Source: Pseudothauera lacus
Lineage (GTDB): Bacteria > Pseudomonadota > Gammaproteobacteria > Burkholderiales > Rhodocyclaceae
Length of the DNA stretch: 64,000 nucleotides
NCBI RefSeq assembly: GCF_003034845.1
Contig: NZ_PZKC01000007.1
Location: forward strand, 118,673-182,672
Direction of reading: 5' to 3'
The notes under the pieces: generated by a model
The model's database searches: none
What the model saw: the letters and a program-made list of their open reading frames with translations, nothing else
What the model was told of the DNA's origin: nothing
Made by a program: the position numbers and the translations under genes
Shown: one piece after another, positions 9,216-17,872 of the stretch
Numbering within the stretch: position 1 is the first letter of the stretch
How the letters are laid out: each line of letters begins with the position of its first letter

Positions 9216-10637
9216 TCATGCGGGGGTGGGGGGCGCAGCGGACCTTGTGGCGTACGCCGGCAGATGCAGGGTGAAGGTGGTTGCGCCGGCGGCCGAATGC
9301 ACCTCGATGCGGCCGCCGTGGGCAACGACGATGGAGCGGGCGATGGCCAGACCGAGGCCGGTGCCTTCGCCGCCGTCGCGGCTGCGGGCAGGGTCGACGC
9401 GGTGGAAGCGTTCGAAGATGCGGCCGAGCTGGTCGGCCGGGATGGCGGTGCCGGGGTTGCGCACGCTGAGCGCGGCCTCGCCGTCTGCGGCGTGGATGTC
9501 GATGCCCACAGTGCCGCCCGCGGGCGTGTGGCGCAAGGCGTTGGAGAGCAGGTTGGAGAGGGCGCGGCGCAGCATCAGGCGGTCGCCGCGCACGCAGGCG
9601 CTGCCGTGCACCGCGATGCGGACACTGCGCGATTCCGCCAGGGCCTCGTAGAAGTCGGCCAGCGCCGCGGCCTCCTCGGCCAGCTCCACCGCTTCCGCGG
9701 GGCGCGGCAGCAGGCCGTTGTCGGCCTGGGCGAGAAACAGCATGTCGCTCACCATGCGTGCCAGGCGGTCGAACTCCTCCAGGTTGGAGACCAGCACCTC
9801 GCGGTAGGCCTCCGGCGCGCGGCTGCGCGAGAGCGCCACCTGGGTCTCGGTCATCAGGTTGGAGATCGGCGTACGCAGCTCGTGGGCGAGATCGGCGGAA
9901 AACTCCGAGAGGCGCCGGAAGGAGGCCTCCAGGCGGTCCAGCATGCCGTTGAAGGCTTCTGCCAGTTCGCGCACTTCGGCCGGCGCGTCGCGTTCGGCGA
10001 TGCGCTCGCCGAGGCGTTCGGCGGACAGCCGGCGCGCCGTGGCGGTGACCCGCGCCAGCGGCGCCAGGCCCTGGCGCGCCGCCAGCCAGCCGAGCAGCGC
10101 GGCCACCGCGGCGGCCAGCGAAATGCCGATCCACAGCCGGTTGCGCACCGTGGTAAGGAAGTGGGCGTGGTGGGTGATGTCCAGCGCCACCAGCGCGGTG
10201 AGCGGCTGCGCTTCGGCCAGCGGGGCGAGCAGCGCGCGTTCGCGGCCGATGTAGTGGCGCCCGTCCAGCGTCCACGTGCGCTCGGCGGCGGCCAGCGGCG
10301 CACCGGCAAGGTGGGCAGCGTCAAAGGCCTGCGGGCGCTCGGCGAAGATCACGCTGCCGTGCGCGTCGCGCAGCAGCACGGCAACGTTCTCGTGCCCGGA
10401 CAGTGCGTCGCGCAGGCGCTGCGGCAGGGCATCGAAGGCGGCCTCGCTGTCGGTGCGCGCCACCAGATTGGTGATCACGGTGAGCTTGGCGGAGAGGTCG
10501 TGGTGGTCGAGCTCGTCGAAATGCGCCTCCACCGCGCGCCCCAGCACCACCCCCACCACCAGCAGCAGGCTGGCCGCGAGCAGCGCGAACAGCACCGCCA
10601 GCCGCGCGGTGAGCGAGAGCGGGCGGCGCGCGGCCAT
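9216..10637 (-). CDS. Heavy-metal sensor histidine kinase (CopS/CusS type)
   Basis: A 473-residue inner-membrane kinase starting MAARRPLSL, 2 bp after the response-regulator stop. Two TM helices (near residues 12-35 and 160-180) bracket a periplasmic sensor domain. HAMP follows, then HisKA with FSADLAHELRTPISN (phospho-acceptor His), and HATPase with N-box LSNLLSNALRH and G-box GEGTGLGLAIA. The layout matches the CusS/CopS/IrlS heavy-metal sensor family. Its position next to a CusR-type regulator, a DUF411 protein and CopA, plus copper boxes upstream of this operon and of cusFCBA, argues that it senses periplasmic copper/silver. Confidence 0.88.
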   Translation of the reverse strand: MAARRPLSLTARLAVLFALLAASLLLVVGVVLGRAVEAHFDELDHHDLSAKLTVITNLVARTDSEAAFDALPQRLRDALSGHENVAVLLRDAHGSVIFAERPQAFDAAHLAGAPLAAAERTWTLDGRHYIGRERALLAPLAEAQPLTALVALDITHHAHFLTTVRNRLWIGISLAAAVAALLGWLAARQGLAPLARVTATARRLSAERLGERIAERDAPAEVRELAEAFNGMLDRLEASFRRLSEFSADLAHELRTPISNLMTETQVALSRSRAPEAYREVLVSNLEEFDRLARMVSDMLFLAQADNGLLPRPAEAVELAEEAAALADFYEALAESRSVRIAVHGSACVRGDRLMLRRALSNLLSNALRHTPAGGTVGIDIHAADGEAALSVRNPGTAIPADQLGRIFERFHRVDPARSRDGGEGTGLGLAIARSIVVAHGGRIEVHSAAGATTFTLHLPAYATRSAAPPTPA

Positions 10638-10639
10638 GC

Positions 10640-11320
10640 TCAGCCGGCCTCCGGCACGTCGAGCACGTAGCCCATGCCGCGCAGGGTGCGGATCAGCTTG
10701 GGTTCGAAGTCGTCGTCGATCTTGGCGCGCAGGCGGCGCACCGCCACTTCCACCACGTTGGTGTCGCTGTCGAAGTTCATGTCCCACACCTGGGAGGCGA
10801 TCAGCGAGCGCGGCAGCACCTCGCCGGGGCGGCGCATGAAGAGTTCCAGCAGGGCGAACTCCTTGGCGGTGAGGTCGATGCGCCGCCCGCCGCGCAACAC
10901 CCGGCGGCGCAGCAGGTCGAGCTCCAGGTCGGCCGCGCGCAGCACGTCCGCCTCCTTGTTCTTGCCACGCCGCAGCAGGGTGCGCACGCGGGCGAGCAGT
11001 TCGGCAAAGGCGAAGGGTTTCACAAGGTAGTCGTCGGCACCCAGCTCCAGGCCGCGCACGCGGTCTTCCACCGCGTCGCGCGCGGTGAGGAACAGCACCG
11101 GCATCTGCCCGCCACCACGGCGCAGCCCCTGCAACACCCCCCAGCCGTCCAGCCCGGGCAGCATCACGTCGAGCACCAGCAGGTCGTAGTCGCCGCTCTG
11201 CGCCAGATGCAGGCCATCCGGCCCGCTGCGCGCCAGATCGACCACAAAGCCGGCCTCGGAGAGCCCCTGGCGCAGGTAGTCGCCGGTCTTCGGTTCGTCC
11301 TCGACGATCAGGATTTTCAT
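10640..11320 (-). CDS. copR: Copper-responsive response regulator (CopR/CusR type)
   Basis: A 226-residue OmpR-family regulator starting MKILIVEDE. The receiver domain has acidic residues E7/D8, phospho-acceptor D51 (LVLDVMLPG) and the conserved Lys (DYLVKPFAF). The winged-helix DNA-binding domain ends in [11 protein letters not shown]. The sequence fits the CusR/CopR/PcoR subgroup. A palindrome, GATTACGAAGATGTAATC, lies about 60 bp upstream, so autoregulation is likely. A second copy precedes cusF. The longer reading frame upstream of M(11320) has no ribosome binding site and is not counted. Confidence 0.9.
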   Translation of the reverse strand: MKILIVEDEPKTGDYLRQGLSEAGFVVDLARSGPDGLHLAQSGDYDLLVLDVMLPGLDGWGVLQGLRRGGGQMPVLFLTARDAVEDRVRGLELGADDYLVKPFAFAELLARVRTLLRRGKNKEADVLRAADLELDLLRRRVLRGGRRIDLTAKEFALLELFMRRPGEVLPRSLIASQVWDMNFDSDTNVVEVAVRRLRAKIDDDFEPKLIRTLRGMGYVLDVPEAG

Positions 11321-11380
11321 GGTTGGTACGCCTTCATGCCTTGCCCGCATTGTGCCAGCGCCACCGCCGCGCGGCGCCCG

Positions 11381-11398
11381 GATTACGAAGATGTAATC
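11381..11398. promoter_or_regulatory. Copper box upstream of copRS
   Basis: GATTACGAAGATGTAATC has perfect 6-bp arms GATTAC/GTAATC. It matches the ATTAC-x5-GTAAT cop/cus/pco box bound by CopR/CusR-type regulators. It lies 61 bp upstream of the response-regulator start codon and would autoregulate the copRS-DUF411 operon. Confidence 0.75.
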
Positions 11399-11489
11399 GG
11401 GCGGCAAGCTTTGCGTTTGCCTGGCGCACCTCTGGTGCTGTGCTTCACGCAGCGTGGCACCTGGGCTGGGACGGAGAGGCGAAGCAACG

Positions 11490-11860
11490 ACTCCTGGGGT
11501 GGGGGATGGGGGGCTGCGAGGCCCGCCTCAGAAACCCATCCCCATCCTGTCCTTCCCCTTGAAGGGGAAGGGACCTGCTAATTTGCTCTGCGCACAGTGT
11601 GGCACCCAAGTTGGTACGGCGAGGCTCCCTCCCCTTCAAGGGGGCGGAGGCGGGGTTTCGCAGAGCATCGCTCTGCGCCGCCAAAGCGGCGGAGCGAAGC
11701 AGAGACTCTCGGGCTGGGGTGGGGATGGGTTTCCTACGAGGTTCGCACATGCATCGTTTGATGCCCGCTGGCAACCCATCCCATCCTTCCCTGAGCAGTG
11801 CTCCGCGAAACCCCGCCCGCCCTCACCCCCTTGAAGAGGAGGGGACCTGCTGGCAGGCAC
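11490..11860. repeat. Cluster of GC-rich palindromic repeats
   Basis: This 11.3-11.9 kb gap carries at least three copies of a short palindrome built on CCCCTTGAAGGGG or CCCCTTCAAGGGG (near 11564, 11633 and 11828). They are accompanied by GGGGTGGGGATGGGTTT and AACCCATCCC blocks that can pair with each other. The same unit occurs between cusB and cusA. No gene is supported here. The copper box lies to the left and the CueR promoter to the right. Confidence 0.65.
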
Positions 11861-11883
11861 CTGCGACAAACTCAAAGAACTCG

Positions 11884-11914
11884 TTGACCTTCCCACCATG
11901 TCAAAGTCTACAGT
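11884..11914 (+). promoter_or_regulatory. CueR-type promoter of copA (19-bp spacer)
   Basis: TTGACC (11884-11889) and TACAGT (11909-11914) are separated by 19 bp, the lengthened spacer typical of MerR-family promoters. The spacer region contains an imperfect dyad, GACCTT (11886-11891) and AAAGTC (11903-11908), resembling CueR boxes upstream of copA genes. The copA start is 36 bp downstream, and cueR itself is the next gene. Confidence 0.75.
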
Positions 11915-11950
11915 GGTACCCATGAAGATCATCGGACTGGAGCAAGGCTC

Positions 11951-14446
11951 ATGAACACCCTGGCAGAACCGGCCGGCACCGTGCGCATCCTGCAGGTTGG
12001 CGGGATGAGTTGCGCGTCCTGCGTGGCGCATGTGGAGAAGGCCTTGCTCAAGGTGGAGGGCGTGCAGGCGGCGAGCGTGAATCTCGCCACCGAGACCGCC
12101 ACCGTCACCGCGGCGTCCGCCGTCGGCTTTGCCCAACTGGCCGAGGCGGTGGCCAAGGCCGGTTACGAGGTGCGGCGCGATGCGCTGGATTTCGACATCG
12201 AAGGCATGAGCTGCGCGGCCTGCGTGGGGCGGGTGGAGAAGGTGCTCAAGCGCGTGCCCGGCGTGGTGGACGCCAGCGTGAACCTCGCCGCGCGCAGCGC
12301 GCATGTGGAAACCGCGGGCGGGGTGGCGCCGGCGGCGCTGATCGAGGCGGTGAAGAAGGCCGGCTTCGGCGCCCGCCCGCGTGCCGAGGTGAGCGAATCG
12401 CGCCGCGCCGCGGACGCCGCCGCCGAAGAGCGCCAGTTGCAGCGCGCGGTGTGGCTGGCGGTCGTGCTCACCCTGCCGGTGTTCGTGCTGGAGATGGGCT
12501 CGCACCTGATCCCGGCGATGCACGACTGGGTGATGGCCACGCTCGGCCATCAGCAGAGCTGGTGGCTGCAGTTCGCGCTCACCAGCGCGGTGCTGTTCGG
12601 CCCCGGCCTGCGCTTCTTTCAGAAAGGCGTGCCCGCCCTGCTGCGCGGCGCGCCGGACATGAACGCCCTGGTGGCGCTGGGCACCAGCGCGGCCTGGTGC
12701 TATTCGGTGGTCGCCACCTTCGCCCCCGGCCTGCTGCCGGCCGGCACGATCAACGTGTATTACGAGGCCGCCGCAGTCATCGTCACCCTGATCCTGGTCG
12801 GCCGCCTGCTCGAAGCGCGCGCGCGCGGCCGCACCAGCGAAGCCATCCAGCACCTGCTGCGCATCCAGCCGCGCACCGCGCGGGTGGTGCGCGAGGGCGG
12901 CGTGCAGGAACTGCCGATCGAGGAGGTCGCGGTCGGCGACCTGATCGAACTGCGCCCCGGCGAGAAGGTGGCGGTGGATGGCGAGGTGGTGTCCGGCAGC
13001 TCCTTCGTCGATGAATCGATGATCACCGGCGAGCCGTTGCCGGTGGAAAAGCGCACCGGCGCGCAAGTCGTGGGCGGCACGCTCAACACCCGCGGCGCGC
13101 TCACTTTCCGCGCCACCAAGGTGGGGGCGGACACCGTGCTGGCGCAGATCATCCGCATGGTGGAGACGGCGCAAGGCGCCAAGCTGCCGATCCAGGCGCT
13201 GGTGGACAAGGTCACCATGGTGTTCGTACCGGTGGTGATGGGGGTAGCGCTGCTCACCTTCCTGGTCTGGCTCGCCTTCGGCCCGGCGCCGGCGCTCACC
13301 TTCGCGCTGGTCAATGCGGTGGCGGTGCTCATCGTCGCCTGCCCGTGCGCGATGGGGCTGGCCACGCCGACCTCCATCATGGTCGCCACCGGGCGCGCCG
13401 CCCAGCTGGGCGTGCTGTTCCGCCAGGGCAGCGCGCTGCAGGTGCTGCGCGACGCCGAAGTGGTGGCGCTGGACAAGACCGGCACGCTCACCGTCGGCCG
13501 TCCCACCCTCACCGACCTGGTGCCCGCGCCCGGCTTTGCACGCGACGAGGTGCTGGCCCTGGTGGCCGCGGTGGAGCGGCGCTCCGAACACCCCATCGGC
13601 GAAGCCATCGTCGCCGCGGCGCGTGCGGCCGGCCTGACACTGGCCGAAGCGGAAGACTTCGAGGCCAGCGCCGGCCACGGCGTGCGCGCCCGCGTTGCCG
13701 GCCGCCGCGTGGACGTCGGCGCCGACCGCCTGATGCGCAGCCTGGGCCACGACCCTGCCCTCACCTCCACCTTCGCCGCCGAAGCCGAACGCCTGGGCGA
13801 CGAGGGCAAGACCCCGCTCTACGCCGCCATCGACGGCCGCCTGGCCGCCATCATCGCGGTCGCCGACCCGCTCAAGCCCACCTCCGCCCAGGCCGTGCAG
13901 GCCCTGCACGCAATGGGCCTGCGGGTGGCGATGATCACCGGCGACAACGCCCGCACCGCCCACGCCATCGCCCGCCAGGCCGGCATCGACGAAGTGGTCG
14001 CCGAAGTGCTGCCGGACGGCAAGGTCGCCGCGCTGCAGAAGCTGCGCGCCGGCGGAGGGGGCAAACCGCGCCGCGTCGCCTTCGTCGGCGACGGCATCAA
14101 CGACGCCCCGGCGCTGGCCGAGGCCGATATCGGCATCGCCATCGGCACCGGCACCGACGTCGCCATCGAAAGCGCCGACGTGGTGCTGATGTCCGGCGAC
14201 CTCGCCGGCGTGCCGCGCGCCATCGCGCTGTCGCGCGCCACCCTGCGCAACATCCGCCAGAACCTGTTCTGGGCCTTCGCCTACAACAGCGCGCTGATCC
14301 CGCTCGCCGCCGGGGTGTTCTACCCCGCCTTCGGCGCCCTGCTGTCGCCGGTCTTCGCCGCCGCGGCAATGTCCATGTCCAGCGTCTTCGTGCTCGGCAA
14401 CGCCCTGCGCCTGCGCCGCTTCCACGCCCCCGGAGGCGCCGCATGA
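11951..14446 (+). CDS. copA: Cu(I)-exporting P1B-type ATPase
   Basis: An 831-residue inner-membrane pump exporting cytoplasmic Cu(I). Two N-terminal HMA domains carry GMSCASC (C21/C24) and GMSCAAC (C88/C91). The membrane CPC motif is at C464-P465-C466, the phosphorylated Asp in DKTGTLT at about D508, the HP motif in [10 protein letters not shown], and [14 protein letters not shown] marks the hinge. Eight TM helices are expected. It is preceded by a MerR-type promoter and translationally coupled to cueR (ATGATG overlap). All catalytic motifs are intact. Confidence 0.96.
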   Translation: MNTLAEPAGTVRILQVGGMSCASCVAHVEKALLKVEGVQAASVNLATETATVTAASAVGFAQLAEAVAKAGYEVRRDALDFDIEGMSCAACVGRVEKVLKRVPGVVDASVNLAARSAHVETAGGVAPAALIEAVKKAGFGARPRAEVSESRRAADAAAEERQLQRAVWLAVVLTLPVFVLEMGSHLIPAMHDWVMATLGHQQSWWLQFALTSAVLFGPGLRFFQKGVPALLRGAPDMNALVALGTSAAWCYSVVATFAPGLLPAGTINVYYEAAAVIVTLILVGRLLEARARGRTSEAIQHLLRIQPRTARVVREGGVQELPIEEVAVGDLIELRPGEKVAVDGEVVSGSSFVDESMITGEPLPVEKRTGAQVVGGTLNTRGALTFRATKVGADTVLAQIIRMVETAQGAKLPIQALVDKVTMVFVPVVMGVALLTFLVWLAFGPAPALTFALVNAVAVLIVACPCAMGLATPTSIMVATGRAAQLGVLFRQGSALQVLRDAEVVALDKTGTLTVGRPTLTDLVPAPGFARDEVLALVAAVERRSEHPIGEAIVAAARAAGLTLAEAEDFEASAGHGVRARVAGRRVDVGADRLMRSLGHDPALTSTFAAEAERLGDEGKTPLYAAIDGRLAAIIAVADPLKPTSAQAVQALHAMGLRVAMITGDNARTAHAIARQAGIDEVVAEVLPDGKVAALQKLRAGGGGKPRRVAFVGDGINDAPALAEADIGIAIGTGTDVAIESADVVLMSGDLAGVPRAIALSRATLRNIRQNLFWAFAYNSALIPLAAGVFYPAFGALLSPVFAAAAMSMSSVFVLGNALRLRRFHAPGGAA

Positions 14447-14883
14447 TGAACATCGGCAAGGCCGCCAGCGCCTCCGGCGTATCGGCCAAGATGATCCGCT
14501 ACTACGAATCCATCGGCCTCATCACCCCCGCCCAGCGCAGCGACGCCGGCTACCGCCACTACAGCGCCGACGACATCCACGTGCTGCGCTTCATCCGCCG
14601 CGCCCGCGACCTCGGCTTCAGCGTGCATGACATCGCCGGGCTCCTGACCCTGTGGCGCGACCAGGGCCGCGCCAGCGCCGACGTCAAGCGCATCGCCACC
14701 GCCCACATCACCGCCCTGCAACGCAAGATCGACGAACTGCAAGGCATGGTCGCCACCCTGCAGACGCTCGCCGAGCACTGCCACGGCGACCAGCGCCCGG
14801 ACTGCCCGATCCTGGCGGATCTGGATGCGGCGGATGGGGCCTGCGGCTGCAGCGACGGCATGTCCGTCGGCCCCCGCAGCTAG
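14443..14883 (+). CDS. cueR: Copper-responsive MerR-family regulator CueR
   Basis: A 146-residue MerR-family activator starting at ATG 14443, or equally ATG 14446, after a CGGAGG site. The N-terminal helix-turn-helix begins [22 protein letters not shown] long dimerisation helix follows. The metal loop near residues 112-120 has [12 protein letters not shown], the C-x7-CP arrangement of Cu(I)/Ag(I)-sensing CueR. The C-terminus has an additional CGC. The gene overlaps copA by 4 bp and probably controls the 19-bp-spacer promoter upstream of copA. Its stop codon abuts the stop of the convergent toxin gene with no gap. Confidence 0.92.
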   Translation: MMNIGKAASASGVSAKMIRYYESIGLITPAQRSDAGYRHYSADDIHVLRFIRRARDLGFSVHDIAGLLTLWRDQGRASADVKRIATAHITALQRKIDELQGMVATLQTLAEHCHGDQRPDCPILADLDAADGACGCSDGMSVGPRS

Positions 14884-15183
14884 TCAGTCCGACTTGAACG
14901 AGCCCTCTCGCTGGTGCCGTACGGTCAGTATCGTGACCAACTCGCCATCGAAGCGGTAGCGAACCACATAGCCACTGCCACCAAAGTCGATCGGCCAGTC
15001 TCGGAAGCGCTCGTCCATCTCCTCGACCACCCGCCCGACCTCGGGATGTGCCCCGAGGATCCTCACACCGACGCGGATCGCCGCCACCGCCCGTTGAGCC
15101 GCAGCCGGATCAATGATCGCCAGAAATCGATACAGCCGCTGGACACTTGCAACTGCCGGCGCAGACCAGATCAGGCGCGGCAT
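14884..15183 (-). CDS. ParE/RelE-family toxin
   Basis: A 99-residue protein with the RelE/ParE fold pattern: IWSAPAVASVQRLYRFL at the start, then HPEVGRVVEEMDERFRDWPIDFGGSGYVVRYR and TILTVRHQREG at the end. ParE-like toxins poison gyrase and RelE-like ones cleave mRNA; the sequence does not decide between them. The start codon overlaps the antitoxin stop (ATGA), the usual antitoxin-first order. It is convergent with cueR. Confidence 0.85.
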   Translation of the reverse strand: MPRLIWSAPAVASVQRLYRFLAIIDPAAAQRAVAAIRVGVRILGAHPEVGRVVEEMDERFRDWPIDFGGSGYVVRYRFDGELVTILTVRHQREGSFKSD

Positions 15184-15464
15184 CAGGGATGAACTCGGGG
15201 CGGCTCGACATCGTTACCGGCCTCCAGTTCGGCCAGCCAGGCATCCGCTTCGGCACCGGTCAGGTGCAAACCAGTGCGCTGATAGTGATCCCACGCGTCG
15301 AGCGCTTCCTTCCGAAACGCCTCGCGCTGTTCCTCGCGAACCACATACTGCTCGATGGCCTCGCGCATCAGCCAGTGCATCGGTCGCCGATGTTGCTCGG
15401 CCAACTTGCGCACGCGCGCCTTGAGCGGTTCATCAAGACGCACCGAAACAGGCTGCGTAGCCAT
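15183..15464 (-). CDS. Ribbon-helix-helix antitoxin paired with ParE
   Basis: A 93-residue protein starting MATQPVSVRLDEPLKARVRKLAEQ, the amphipathic N-terminus of CopG/ParD-type ribbon-helix-helix antitoxins. The acidic C-terminal half would wrap the toxin. AGGAGA lies 9 bases upstream of the ATG. The stop overlaps the toxin start. The segment WLMREAIEQYVV is duplicated in a gene remnant at 16.0 kb. Confidence 0.85.
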   Translation of the reverse strand: MATQPVSVRLDEPLKARVRKLAEQHRRPMHWLMREAIEQYVVREEQREAFRKEALDAWDHYQRTGLHLTGAEADAWLAELEAGNDVEPPRVHP

Positions 15465-15560
15465 AAGTCGTCTCCTGTAATACAGCGCACTACAGTATGC
15501 ACCCTGGCCAACGCGCTCGCCAGCGCCATGGACACGGCCGTAAGCGCGGTTCGGCATGTG

Positions 15561-15620
15561 GAAGCGCCGGCAGCGCTCCAAGCCGTGCGCGGCGCGTTCG
15601 GTAACGATTACTCGTGGCAC
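15561..15620 (-). pseudogene. ParE toxin remnant, first ~20 codons only
   Basis: A GTG at 15620, inside the last codons of the next antitoxin, opens PRVIVTERAAHGLERCRRF. This is the normal N-terminus of a RelE/ParE toxin. After F20 the similarity ends abruptly and the frame runs into the upstream region of the neighbouring antitoxin gene. It is therefore a truncated toxin whose antitoxin partner survives. Confidence 0.65.
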
Positions 15621-15880
15621 TCTGGCACAGTCACTTCGTCATCGGTGCCCCAGGTGTTGAGCCAGGCGCGGGCCTCCTCAGCGGTGAAATGGCGACCTGT
15701 TTCCCTGTAGGACGCCCACGAAGCCAAAGCCTCCTGCTTGAAGCGCTCGCGGGCCTCCTCGCGCTCGACGTACTGCTGGATGGCTTCGAGCATCACCCCG
15801 TGCGGCGAGCGTCGACGCTGACTGGCCAGTTGCTGGACGCGATGCTTCAGCGCGTCGTCGATCTTGAGAGACGTTGCCAT
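15608..15880 (-). CDS. Orphan ribbon-helix-helix antitoxin
   Basis: A 90-residue protein, MATSLKIDDALKHRVQQLASQ at the N-terminus, with a GAGGT site 6-7 bases upstream. It is paralogous in layout to the antitoxin at 15183-15464 (EEARERFKQEALASWASYRETGRHFTAEEA against EEQREAFRKEALDAWDHYQRTGLHLTGAEA). Its partner toxin is reduced to about 20 codons downstream, so it is now an antitoxin without a toxin. It may still repress, or interfere with related TA systems. Confidence 0.8.
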   Translation of the reverse strand: MATSLKIDDALKHRVQQLASQRRRSPHGVMLEAIQQYVEREEARERFKQEALASWASYRETGRHFTAEEARAWLNTWGTDDEVTVPECHE

Positions 15881-15980
15881 GATGGACCTCGAATCGAGCG
15901 GTAATACTTGGTGATAACGTAGTCGCTTCATTCCCCCACGTCCATCCTGGCCCGGCAGGCTACTAACCCGGCAACCAGAT

Positions 15981-16000
15981 ACCGTTCGGCCTGTCGAAGG
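15981..16000. repeat. REP-like CGTTCGGCCTGTCGAAGG element
   Basis: A single copy of the dispersed family whose core is CCGTTCG..CTGTCGAAGG. It abuts the chimeric TA remnant at 16009 and may mark the junction at which the remnant was formed. Confidence 0.6.
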
Positions 16001-16008
16001 ACCCGCTT

Positions 16009-16080
16009 CGTGACCAACTCGCCATCGAAGCGGTAGCAAACCACATACTGCTCGATGGCCTCACGCATCAGCCACTGCCA
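16009..16080 (-). pseudogene. Chimeric TA remnant: antitoxin fragment fused in frame to toxin fragment
   Basis: Read on the minus strand, this stretch gives WQWLMREAIEQYVV followed directly by CYRFDGELVTK. The first part matches the antitoxin at 15338-15377 (WLMREAIEQYVV). The second matches the ParE-type toxin at 14932-14970 (YVVRYRFDGELVTI). The two join at the shared AACCACATA (YVV codons). It looks like the scar of a deletion within a third TA copy of the same family. No start codon or full domain remains. Confidence 0.7.
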
Positions 16081-16161
16081 AGGACACGGCCGAAAGCGCC
16101 AGCTACCGGCGGAACTGGGATGTCCAAGCCTTCATGATCCCGACGTTCACGATCCCCATCG

Positions 16162-16260
16162 TTACACCGTGAGGGGATTGGTGATGCCGCCGGTCCAGGG
16201 TTCGGCCCAGAGGCTGTCGATGCGGTTCTTGAACTCGCCGGCGATCCGGGGTGTGGTGTG
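16162..16260 (-). pseudogene. HsdM (type I restriction methyltransferase) N-terminal remnant
   Basis: The minus strand encodes [19 protein letters not shown] followed by TNPLTV and a TAA stop (16162-16164). This is the conserved start of type I restriction-modification M subunits, which normally continues into IEQI-x-YL. Only ~30 codons survive, directly upstream of nothing recognisable. A restriction-modification locus was probably lost here. The rest of the 15881-16262 gap holds only the repeat and the TA scar. Confidence 0.6.
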
Positions 16261-16262
16261 CG

Positions 16263-16760
16263 TCAGGCGTCGCCGAGGGCGGCGCGCAGGTCGGTGAAGG
16301 TGGTCATGAGGGTCATGGAGTCGAGCGGTGAAGACTCAAGCCCGAGTTGCAGGTAGAAGGCGCGGGCGGCATCGCTCAAGGCATGCACGATGAGGCCGCG
16401 CACGCCGATGGCGTCTGCCGCATACAGGGCACGGCGGGCAGCATCCTGAAACAGGGCGCGGCCCAGCCCCTGGCCTTGATGGCTGGCAGCCACGGCGAGG
16501 CGGGCGAGTACGACAACGGGAATGGGATCGGGCATGTTGCCCCGGAAGCGCCCCGGTGCGGCAGCCGGGGCGACGGCGCTGGCGGCAAGTGCGTAGTAGC
16601 CGACCACGGCATTCCCCTCGCAGCAGACGAAGGTGCGCGATGCGCCACTGGCCTGGTTCTGCGGGGCGCGGCGGCGCAGCCATTCGTTGAGCGTGGGTTC
16701 GCCGCAGTCGAAAGCGGAGAGATTGTGTTCGGCACCGAGCAGGCAGGGCGCGCTGAGCAT
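16263..16760 (-). CDS. GNAT acetyltransferase toxin (TacT-like)
   Basis: A 165-residue GNAT-fold protein. The acetyl-CoA loop is in [26 protein letters not shown], and [19 protein letters not shown] gives the C-terminal Tyr/Phe motif. Toxins of this type (TacT/AtaT/KacT) acetylate aminoacyl-tRNA and halt translation. It overlaps the DUF1778 antitoxin by 4 bp, the standard arrangement. The [16 protein letters not shown] opening is typical of the family. Confidence 0.9.
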   Translation of the reverse strand: MLSAPCLLGAEHNLSAFDCGEPTLNEWLRRRAPQNQASGASRTFVCCEGNAVVGYYALAASAVAPAAAPGRFRGNMPDPIPVVVLARLAVAASHQGQGLGRALFQDAARRALYAADAIGVRGLIVHALSDAARAFYLQLGLESSPLDSMTLMTTFTDLRAALGDA

Positions 16761-17047
16761 CAGGCCTTGGTCCAGGGAGCGGCGGTCTGCATGGTTTTGC
16801 GCAGGCGCTCGTTGGGCTGGGCCGGTGCATCGAGCCGGGCGAGAAACTCGGCGTAGGCCTCGGGGCTGACGGAGAGGATGGCGCGATCCAGCAGGGTGTC
16901 TTCCGCGGCACGGCGGGCGGCGCTGAGGATGAAGTCGGTGCGCGTTTTGCCGGCGGCTTCGGCAGCGCGGTCGATGAGGTTGCGTTCCTCGGGCGGGATA
17001 CGCAGGTTGAGCGTGTCGCGGCGCGGGGCTTCGGTGGCGGCTCTCAT
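16760..17047 (-). CDS. DUF1778 antitoxin (TacA-like)
   Basis: A 95-residue protein with the DUF1778 ribbon-helix-helix start RDTLNLRIPPEERNLIDRAAE and a C-terminal toxin-binding tail. It pairs with the GNAT toxin downstream. A perfect inverted repeat 40 bp upstream is the likely operator for autorepression. Confidence 0.9.
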   Translation of the reverse strand: MRAATEAPRRDTLNLRIPPEERNLIDRAAEAAGKTRTDFILSAARRAAEDTLLDRAILSVSPEAYAEFLARLDAPAQPNERLRKTMQTAAPWTKA

Positions 17048-17086
17048 GATGAGGACTCCTGTGTGGGTGCTGTCAGTCTAGCACCT

Positions 17087-17109
17087 GCGTAACGCTAATG
17101 GCGTTACGC
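17087..17109. promoter_or_regulatory. Operator palindrome of the TacAT-like module
   Basis: GCGTAACGC and GCGTTACGC form a perfect 9-bp inverted repeat with a 5-bp spacer. It lies 40 bp upstream of the DUF1778 antitoxin start, where ribbon-helix-helix repressors of this family bind. Confidence 0.7.
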
Positions 17110-17249
17110 TTTTGGCGCACCGGGATGAGCTGGCGGCTCGCCGAAGCTGCGCCCGCAGCGGGGCTTACTTCGACGCTGGCGCCCGACCGCCTGCGGGCAC
17201 TGTGGCCATGCAGTCGCAACGACCACAAGCTACCGTTGGCCTGAGCTCC

Positions 17250-17278
17250 TTGACTGTATCGCATAAGAGATACAAAAT
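17250..17278 (+). promoter_or_regulatory. Promoter/operator of the RelB/YafQ-like module
   Basis: A -35 element TTGACT (17250-17255) precedes a -10-like CAAAAT (17273-17278) at 17 bp. An inverted repeat, TGTATC (17255-17260) and GATACA (17269-17274), fills the spacer. This placement is ideal for autorepression by the antitoxin that starts at 17302. Confidence 0.6.
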
Positions 17279-17301
17279 GTCCGAAAATGGAGGATCCGGC
17301 T

Positions 17302-17580
17302 ATGGCCCATTCCACGATGCTGCACGTCCGGGTGGACAACGAAATCAAGACGCAAGCCAGCGAGGCTCTGGCAGCCATGGGGCTGTCCGTGTCGGATGCG
17401 GTACGCATCCTGCTCAAGCGCGTGGTCAATGACCAGGCTTTCCCGTTGGAACTCAAGGTTCCGAACTCCGAAACCCGTGAAGCGATGGAAGAAGCACGCG
17501 TGATGACGAAGGCCCGCGCTACGCGCTTTAACTCTGCCGACGCACTGATCGATGAGCTCGAAAAGGCCCGCCAGCAGTAA
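17302..17580 (+). CDS. RelB/DinJ-family antitoxin
   Basis: A 92-residue protein with the RelB/DinJ ribbon-helix-helix: TMLHVRVDNEIKTQASEALA, then MGLSVSDAVRILLKRVV. The start at 17302 is chosen because GGAGGA lies 8 bases upstream; the in-frame ATG at 17287 is inside that ribosome binding site. It overlaps the toxin gene by 29 bp. Confidence 0.9.
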   Translation: MAHSTMLHVRVDNEIKTQASEALAAMGLSVSDAVRILLKRVVNDQAFPLELKVPNSETREAMEEARVMTKARATRFNSADALIDELEKARQQ

Positions 17581-17872
17581 GCGGGCCACGCCGCCCAGGG
17601 CGTGCGACTACACCAAGACCTTCCTCAAGGACTGGGATCGCCTTTCCCGCTCGGGCCGTTACGACCTCAAGCGTCTGAAGGAGGCGATGTTGCTCCTCAT
17701 CGCCAACGATTCGCCTCTGGGCGCAGAGTGGCTCGATCATCCACTGAAGGGGGCTTGGGCGGATCACCGGGAATGTCACATCGGCGGCGACTTTTTGTTG
17801 ATCTACAGGATGAATGGCAATGTCATCATCTTCGTGCGTGCGGGCACGCATTCCGAACTGTTCGAGGAATGA
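17552..17872 (+). CDS. YafQ-family mRNA interferase toxin
   Basis: A 106-residue RelE-superfamily toxin. The Lys/Arg-rich N-terminus is followed by YTKTFLKDWDRL, and the C-terminus has HIGGDFLLIYRM and FVRAGTHSELF. The His of THSELF corresponds to the catalytic His of YafQ, a ribosome-dependent mRNA nuclease. The first 15 residues overlap the antitoxin gene and may be dispensable. Confidence 0.88.
   Translation: MSSKRPASSKRATPPRACDYTKTFLKDWDRLSRSGRYDLKRLKEAMLLLIANDSPLGAEWLDHPLKGAWADHRECHIGGDFLLIYRMNGNVIIFVRAGTHSELFEE

Noticed and set aside
11636..14425. A 929-codon minus-strand frame over copA
   Set aside because: Same reason: antisense of a fully conserved ATPase, no recognisable domains, no ribosome binding site.
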